DNA from: Heloderma charlesbogerti
Lineage: Eukaryota > Chordata > Lepidosauria > Squamata > Helodermatidae
Length of the DNA stretch: 64,000 bases
Direction: 5' to 3'
NCBI GenBank assembly: GCA_026122225.1
Contig: JANEZZ010002675.1
Location: 620,001-684,000 of the forward strand
In this document: piece by piece, positions 58,330-64,000 of the stretch
Numbering within the stretch: position 1 is the stretch's first letter
Layout: each line of letters begins with the position of its first letter
Notes under the pieces: model-generated
Seen by the model: the letters and a program-made list of their open reading frames with translations, nothing else
What the model was told of the DNA's origin: nothing
The model's database searches: none
Made by a program: the position numbers and the translations under genes

Positions 58330-58570
58330 CCTTTGGTTGTCTTCCCTTTCTCTGTAGAACTCCCTCCTAAGGGTGGTTAGCCCAGGCCCTTTGTAGATGG
58401 TTTTAGGTGGGCAGTTAAGGCATTTTTATTCTGCTATGCTTTAATATATTTTAGTCTTGCCAACTATGGATTTCTTTTTTTATCTTTTTTTGTGGCTTTT
58501 AATGCTTGGGGGTTAATGTTGTAAACCGTCTTAGGCATAAATGTACAGAAATGTTTGCATAAATAAATAC
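58330..58570 (+). repeat. L2-like LINE 3' end
   Basis: CTCTGTAGAACTCCCTCCTAAGG, GGTGGGCAGTTAAGGCATTTTTATTCTG, TGTAAACCGTCTTAGGCATAAATGT and a CATAAATAAATA tail. Confidence 0.5.
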
Positions 58571-59876
58571 TTCCTGCTAAAGAAAAAGATGTTCACTTAT
58601 GATTAAATGAGCAGACATTTATTGTAATTGTTGTTGTTCCACTTGTAGAAAAGCAACGCTGCATGCCACCTTTAATTCTAAAAATGCTATAAAGATAAGA
58701 ATTGAAATGGCCTGTGCACAGAATTTAAAACAGTGATGAGGAGTTTGTGGACTGCAGGCTACCATCTGCACTGTGCTTTGATGCCATCTGCCCACAAGCA
58801 GAATATCACTATAGGGGAAAATAGCAGGATGTCCTGCAATTATCAAGCCACATAACCACCGGTTACACATGAAGACTTTCTGGGATTCGTAATGCAATCT
58901 AAACCGTTGATACTATCACTGTGGAGCTAAAAGAGAGGGAAATGGGAAAGGGGGGGAACAATCTTTGAAATTATTTTGTAATGGATGACGGTTGGGTTCC
59001 AAACACCACTAGATGAATTCTCTGGTTAGCCACATTAAGGGAAAGAGAGTGCATGCCGGCCATTAATTTATACCATATAATGCTGTAAACGGAAAACTGT
59101 TAGCGAAGGCTGAAATTATGGTAATTTTATGCAGTTCCCACTGCTGCAAGAGTTTAAAAATAGCTTAACTCCTAGCAAACTGGTGGTGCTACCGCACATA
59201 TTTGTACTCTGCAGGTTGACTTCGTGTGTGTGGCTTTTGCAAATGCTAACTGTCTGAGCATCAAGTAAAGCTCCAATTATGTAAGGCTTTTTGCATGCAG
59301 AATCAGCCAAGTTGCATGGTGCAGCATATGATTTTTACTCAACAGCTTGGAAGGAGTAATTGTCAGGCAGTTTGGAATAGAACACAGGCATGTTAATGGC
59401 TGCTGTGGTCTTGCAGTGCTGTTATTCTAGATAGATCTGATGAGGTTAAGACAGAGAAGGAGAGAGTGTGTTTTTTTTCTAGGTCAGATATCGTTTTATA
59501 GTATTTGATACTCATCAATCAGATCTTCCTGTCTGTCTAGAAAGGGCTGTCCTTAAGGTATATTGTGCAGTCATGCCACACTGCACAATAATTTCTTGCA
59601 GCTATGAAGATTGGAGGTAGGCAGAAGGAAAAGAAATATGTAATTGGTATTATTCTGATCAAAAATACAATTTTGTTTTTCTGCTATTTTATGATGAATT
59701 TCCAGTATTGTGAATGCAGATCTACATCTAAGTAGGGGAAGAGGGGCAGGGAGGCAGCCATAACTAATATGTGTGATCAGTATTTCAATTAAAGTAATAC
59801 CTTTTCACATTTGACAGATACTATATATTATAAGTATATTTTATATTATATATACACTACATGTATAGAATATCCT
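58571..59876. other. NAV2 intron 1 sequence, nothing recognised
   Basis: No exon or repeat family identified. Confidence 0.4.
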
Positions 59877-60071
59877 TATTTATTTTATTTATTTTATTGC
59901 ATTTATACCCCGCCTTTTTTCCTCTTGCAAGGAACCCAAGGCGGCTTACATCATCCACCTCCTCTCCATTTTATCCTCACAACATCAACCCTGTGAGGTG
60001 GGTTGGGCTGAGAGTCTGTGACTGGCCCAAAGTCACCCAGTGAGCTTCCATGGCCGAGTGGGGACTAGAAC
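59877..60071 (-). mobile_element. tRNA-derived SINE, inverted partner
   Basis: Reads in reverse from the tail (ATTTATACCCCGCCTTTTTTCCTC) through TTTTATCCTCACAACATCAACCCTGTGAGGTGGG, GACTGGCCCAAAGTCACCCAGTGAGCTTCCATGGC to GGGGACTAGAACC (B box). The tRNA head beyond the B box is truncated or lost. Confidence 0.75.
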
Positions 60072-60229
60072 CTTATAATCCAAGGTGCAGACATTCACAT
60101 TCAAAATTCACTTACAACATGTTCACATATAATACTTTTCCATTTCTATCATCATAGTATAGCAAAAATCTGTAAGACTGTGAGATTGTAGAAAGATTTT
60201 GAGATTCAGGTCCCAGTTAAACTCAAGCC

Positions 60230-60427
60230 CAGTGTGGTATAGTGGCTAGAGTGTTGGACTGGGAATCGGGCGATCCGGGTTCTAGTCCCCACTCAGCCAT
60301 GGAAGCTCACTGGATGACTTTGGGCCAGTCACAGACTCTCAGCCCAACCCACCTCACAGGGTTGTTGTTGTGAGGATAAAATGGAGGAGGAGGGTTCCTT
60401 AAGGAGGAAAAAAGGCGGGATATAAAT
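60230..60427 (+). mobile_element. tRNA-derived SINE
   Basis: The head GTGTGGTATAGTGGCTAGAG is the A-box region and GGGTTCTAGTCCCC is the B box of the internal RNA polymerase III promoter. ACTCAGCCATGGAAGCTCACTGGATGACTTTGGGCCAGTC follows, then CTCACAGGGTTGTTGTTGTGAGGATAAAATGG and GGCGGGATATAAATGGAATGA. It is the best-preserved member of the family found also at 11553, 47890 and 59877. Confidence 0.85.
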
Positions 60428-60459
60428 GGAATGAATGAATGAATGAATGAATGAATGAA
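60428..60459. repeat. (GAAT)n microsatellite
   Basis: About eight GAAT/ATGA units at the 3' tail of the preceding SINE. Confidence 0.9.
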
Positions 60460-61152
60460 CCTAACATGTTGGGGCAAGTGCTGGAACACATCACCACTGG
60501 CATCAGTTTCCTGTTTTTAAAAATCCCCCTTTTTTTAGTCCAGAACACCAAAGAGAAATGCCAGACAAACCATCTTCATTTCTCCAGAATTCCTCCGTGT
60601 AGGGCCCAAAGGAATTCAAGATGGCAGTTGTAGCCACCTCACCCAATGCTTCTCTTTGGAGTGCCAGGCTTTGCACTGTTGCCCACTTTACCACTCACTG
60701 GTAAGCTCGGGGGGGGGGTGCACCAGGGTACTGGTGCCAATTGGATAGGATTATGGTAGATGAATAAGTAGAGGTGCTAGGTTAGCCCAGGATTAGGTAG
60801 AAGATCAGTGCACTAGTACTGTAAATACCCTGATCCACCTACAGTGATCTGCCTGCAGAAGCAAACTTTCATAGTTAGATCACCTTTTTGGATTGGGACG
60901 ATGTGCAAGGTTTCCCTTGGCCGAACCCAGCATCTAGGAATAGGCATAGTTTCCTTTGCTAGATCGGAATCAAGTGCACGGTCCCATGACCTCTGTGTCA
61001 ACTTTAACCCTTCCTGCTTCAACAGGTGATCAGCACTATTAAAGGTGAGACTGCAGATTATCTGTTGAGTGTGCTCATGCTGACCTGTGAATCCATCCAT
61101 AATGAGAAAATAGATACTGTGGGAAGTATCCAGTTCGACACTATTGTTAATA

Positions 61153-62816
61153 TACAGGCAAGGCCAGAAATATTGGAACAAGGATAACTGTTTTGGCAGT
61201 TGGCCTCTGTACACCACCACATTGAAGTTGAAAGGAAACACACCCAGATGGGAGCAAAGTCAGGACTTTCAGCTGTAATTCAAGGGGTCTGGCAAAAGTG
61301 GGGCAGTAACCATTCAGGAGGTACAGCCAGTGGCATACACACACACCCATCATTGGTGACTCATAAGTAATGGAACAAACCAACATCATTTCAAACTTAA
61401 GGATCGCCATTAATACCTGGATGAAAATCCTTTGCAGTCAATGACTGCCTGAGGTCTGGAACCCATGGATATGACCAAATGCTGAGTTTTCTCCCTCGAG
61501 ATGATTTGCCAGGCCTTTACTGTAGCTTCCTTCAGCTGCTGCTTGTTTGTGGGTTTTTCTGCCTTCAGTCTTGTCTTCAGTAAGTGAAAAGCATGCTTTA
61601 TTGGGTGGAGATCAGGTGACTGACTTGGCCATTGAAGAACATCCCACTTCTTTGCCTTGGGAAACTTTTGACTAGCTTTTACTGTATGTTTTGGGTCATT
61701 ATCCATCTGCAATATGAAGCGGCGTCCTATCAGTTTGGCAGCATTCGGCTGAATCTGAGCAGAAAGTATAGCCCTATACACTTCAGAATCCATCCTGCTG
61801 CTTTTATCAGCAGTCAGGTCATCAATAAACACCAGTGACCCAGCTCCATTGGCAGCCATACATGCCCATGCCATAACACTGCCTCCACCATGTTTGACAG
61901 ATGATGTGGTACGCTTTGGATCATGAGCTGTTCCTTTCCTTCTCCATACTTTTATCTTCCCATCATTCTGGTACAAGTTAATCTTGATTTCATCAGTCCA
62001 AAGAATCTTATTCCAGAACTGAGCAGACTTTTTTAGGTGTTTGCTGGCAAGGCTAATCTGGCCTTCCTGTTCTTGAGCGTTACCAGTAGTTTGCACCTTG
62101 TTTTGAAGCCCTTGTATTTACATTCATAAAGCCGTCTCTTGACTGTAGATGTTGACAGTGACATGCCTACCTCCTCAAAATGTTCTTGACCCGGCTAGAT
62201 GTTGTGAAAGGGTTCCTCTTCACCATGAGCAGCATTCTGCGGTCATCCACTTTAGTTGTCTTCCGTGGTCTTCCAGGCCTTTTGCTGTTGCTGAGCTTGC
62301 CAGTTAATTCCTTCTTTTTCAGGATGTTCCAAACTTGTGTTGGCCACTCCCACTGTTTTTGCTATCTCTCTGATGGATTTATTTTGTTTCCTTGGCCTCA
62401 TGATGGCCTCCTTCACTCGCATGGACACTTCTTTGGACCTCATGTTGGGAGTTCCAGTGAACAGCTACCAAATGCAAATGTAACACTCAGAGCCACCTCC
62501 AGGCCTTTTATCTGCTTGATTGGTCATGGGGTACCCAGGACACAGGCCACACCTGGCCATGCAGCTGCTTGTCAGCCATTCGTTCCATTACTTATGAGCC
62601 CCCAACGATGGGTGTCTGTGTATGCCACTGGCTGTCCTTCCTGAATGGTTAGTGCCCCACTTTTGTCACACCCCTTGAATTACAGCTGAAAGTCCTGACT
62701 TCATTCCCATCTGGGTGTGTTTCCTTTCAACTTCAATGTGTTTCCTTTCAACTTCAATACAGAGGCCAACTGCCAAAACACTTATCCTTGTTCCAATATT
62801 TCTGGCCCTGACTGTA
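61153..62816 (-). mobile_element. Tc1-like transposon with long terminal inverted repeats
   Basis: The element body is 61155-62814 (1660 bp), bounded by TA dinucleotides (61153-61154 and 62815-62816), the Tc1/mariner target duplication. The ends are CAGGCAAGGCCAGAAATATT and, inverted, CAGTCAGGGCCAGAAATATT. Inverted repeats extend to about 61376 on the left and from about 62582 on the right (222 and 233 bp), far longer than the 20-30 bp of many Tc1 elements. The right repeat carries an extra tandem 21-bp duplication at 62716-62757. Confidence 0.93.
61410..62443 (-). pseudogene. Tc1-like transposase, inactivated
   Basis: The N-terminal helix-turn-helix region starts at 62443 (MRSKEVSMRVKEAIMRPRKQ ... 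SIREIAKTVGVANTS). It then loses frame; several shifts lie between 62340 and 62097. The catalytic DDE part runs open from 62096 to 61410 (WTDEIKINLYQ, MDNDPKHT, WPSQSPDLHP). The third catalytic residue of the DD34E triad is lysine (AAG at 61596-61598) instead of glutamate, in PIKHAFHLL. Both the frameshifts and this change make it inactive. Otherwise it resembles the Tc1 transposases of fish and amphibians. Confidence 0.92.
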
Positions 62817-62842
62817 AATTATGTTGCACTAGCATAAGTGAC

Positions 62843-62922
62843 CTCTAGTGCAACGCCAATAGTGTTTTCTGGCATGACAGGTTTTCCAGGGAAACCCAAA
62901 CACTATTGGCATTTCACTAGAG
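62843..62922. repeat. Foldback element with 25-bp arms
   Basis: The arms at 62843-62867 (CTCTAGTGCAACGCCAATAG...) and 62898-62922 pair at 23 of 25 positions. The loop holds ACAGGTTTTCCAGGGAAACC, shared exactly with the hairpin at 12044. A smaller hairpin (TTGCACTAG ... CTAGTGCAA, 62824-62832 and 62844-62852) overlaps the left arm. Confidence 0.65.
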
Positions 62923-62984
62923 CTTTCTTACACTACTGTAAGGTAATTTTAGTGGTAGTGTCAAATGGGATACCGCCCTATGCT

Positions 62985-63470
62985 TTATTATTTTACTTTA
63001 TTGATTTGTAATTTATTTAAGGAATTTCTACTGTTTCCCCTGTCCCCAAAGAGTCACTCAAAGAGACTTACAGAATATAAAAAGCATAAAAACAATAATA
63101 ATTAAAACGCATTTACAACTAGCTAAAAGCATCAACAAAAACACGAAGAGCCATAACTGACAATCAGTCACTAAATTAAGCAACAGTAGAGCAGAACACA
63201 GGTAAAGGGAAAGATGAGCAGAAAGTTGTAGATATGGGGCATGCCACCATAAAAGCCCTCTCTTACATTGCCAGCACCCATGCCTGTGAAGACAGTGGCA
63301 CATGCAAAAGGAGTGTAACAGCTGATCTTAAAGGATAGGCCGTTCACAGTAACCAGGTCCAAAGTGGTTTAAAGATGATACACAGAACCTTGAATTTCAT
63401 TCAGAAACGAACTGGCAGCCTGTGCAGCTGATATAATAAAGGGATTGCATGATCCCAACACTTATGAGAT
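62985..63470. repeat. Unclassified LINE-like 3' region
   Basis: TTTATTTAAGGAATTTCTAC ... CAAAGAGACTTACAGAATAT AAAAAGCATAAAAACAATAA, then ACCTTGAATTTCATTCAGAA and ACGAACTGGCAGCCTGTGCAGCTGATATAA. These words occur in dispersed reptile LINE repeats, but I cannot assign family or orientation firmly. Confidence 0.4.
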
Positions 63471-64000
63471 AGGTACAATACAGTGGCATGAGTGAAGCAT
63501 TCTAATGATCTTTACACAATTGGTGCTGAGCCAAAGGGGGGGGGTGGATTTTGCAAACACTTCATTGTATGTGAAATGGGCACCTTTTAATATATTTTTG
63601 CATCCCTTTGCAAAACAGTCCATGTCTATCTGCGATAGGGTGGGTGTCAGAAGTAAGAGAAGATGTGGCACTGCTGCTGAGACAGTCGCATTAACAGTCT
63701 GTTACACAAATCCAGCCACTCTCAGGGCCAAAAAAAAATTACTTTAAAGATGATCTGGATTCGAATCCTAGTAGTGGGGGTGGGGGGAGGCTAAAAAGAG
63801 AAAAGAAAAACACGTAATAAATAGCTACATTTTATTTTCTTTTTTACTCTAGAGTAAACTCAGGTGTGGAGGTTAGGGGAGAAATTGTGTGAATGGGAAA
63901 ACTCTGCAAATCAAGCAGCAATCAATCATGAAATTTGTGTAAATTTCCCCAAATCTCCTAATTTGTGCAACTTCTCTACATAGACTAAAGCGGGATTGAT
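63471..64000. other. NAV2 intron 1 sequence, nothing recognised
   Basis: No exon or repeat family identified up to the window end. Confidence 0.4.

Noticed and set aside
1..64000. CRISPR arrays, operons, or bacterial or phage systems
   Set aside because: No spaced direct repeats, ribosome-binding-site-led gene runs or prokaryotic genes; all the evidence is vertebrate nuclear DNA.

Overview
The window is vertebrate nuclear DNA. It is AT-rich, gene-poor and full of dispersed repeats, with no bacterial-style genes, operons or CRISPR. The repeat mix points to a squamate reptile (lizard or snake). There are three BovB/RTE LINE copies, CR1 3' ends with the ATTCTATGAT-type terminal repeat, tRNA-derived SINEs of the reptile type, a 5S-rRNA-derived SINE, L2/CR1-group LINE tails, Tc1 and hAT-like DNA transposons, and many copies of palindromic repeats. 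BovB also occurs in ruminants, but no mammalian L1 or ruminant SINEs are recognisable.

The only host protein-coding sequence I can support is one exon on the + strand at 35426-35683. It encodes 86 residues matching the N-terminus of neuron navigator 2 (NAV2), ends in a phase-0 GT donor, and has a 5' leader upstream with an in-frame stop before the ATG. Bases 1 to about 34,800 are therefore upstream of this NAV2 transcript. Everything from 35684 to the end is NAV2 intron 1; the next exon, expected to open the calponin-homology domain, is not seen in the window.

Layout: 0-8 kb, mostly unique DNA with a foldback element, an AT microsatellite and a hAT-like repeat. 8.4-10.1 kb, 5'-truncated BovB (-). 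11.5-14.9 kb, a nested SINE cluster including a 5S-rRNA/CR1 chimera, inverted palindromic repeats and an L2-like tail inserted in a palindrome. 19.6-20.5 kb, decayed L2-like reverse transcriptase. 23.9-27.1 kb, near full-length decayed BovB (+). 27.5-28.0 kb, solo LTR (-). 28.4-33.9 kb, LINE/SINE tails. 34.9-35.7 kb, NAV2 exon 1. 38.0-41.2 kb, nearly intact BovB (-) with a perfect 11-bp target-site duplication and a single premature stop. 41.5-42.0 and 48.5-49.1 kb, two more solo LTRs of the same family. 46.6/47.3 kb, a 97-bp direct repeat. 52.7-53.2 kb, a 591-bp hAT-like element built from nested palindromes. 54-57 kb, several hAT-like termini. 59.9-60.5 kb, an inverted SINE pair. 61.2-62.8 kb, a Tc1 element with about 225-bp terminal inverted repeats and an inactivated transposase.

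The genes do not form a pathway. The window is one regulatory/5' portion of a large neuronal gene embedded in layered transposon insertions. The best leads are the three solo LTRs with perfect 5-bp duplications and a shared arginine-rich reading frame, the nested-palindrome hAT-like element, the 5S-rRNA/CR1 SINE, and the almost intact BovB. Family names rest on recognition by eye; no database search was possible.
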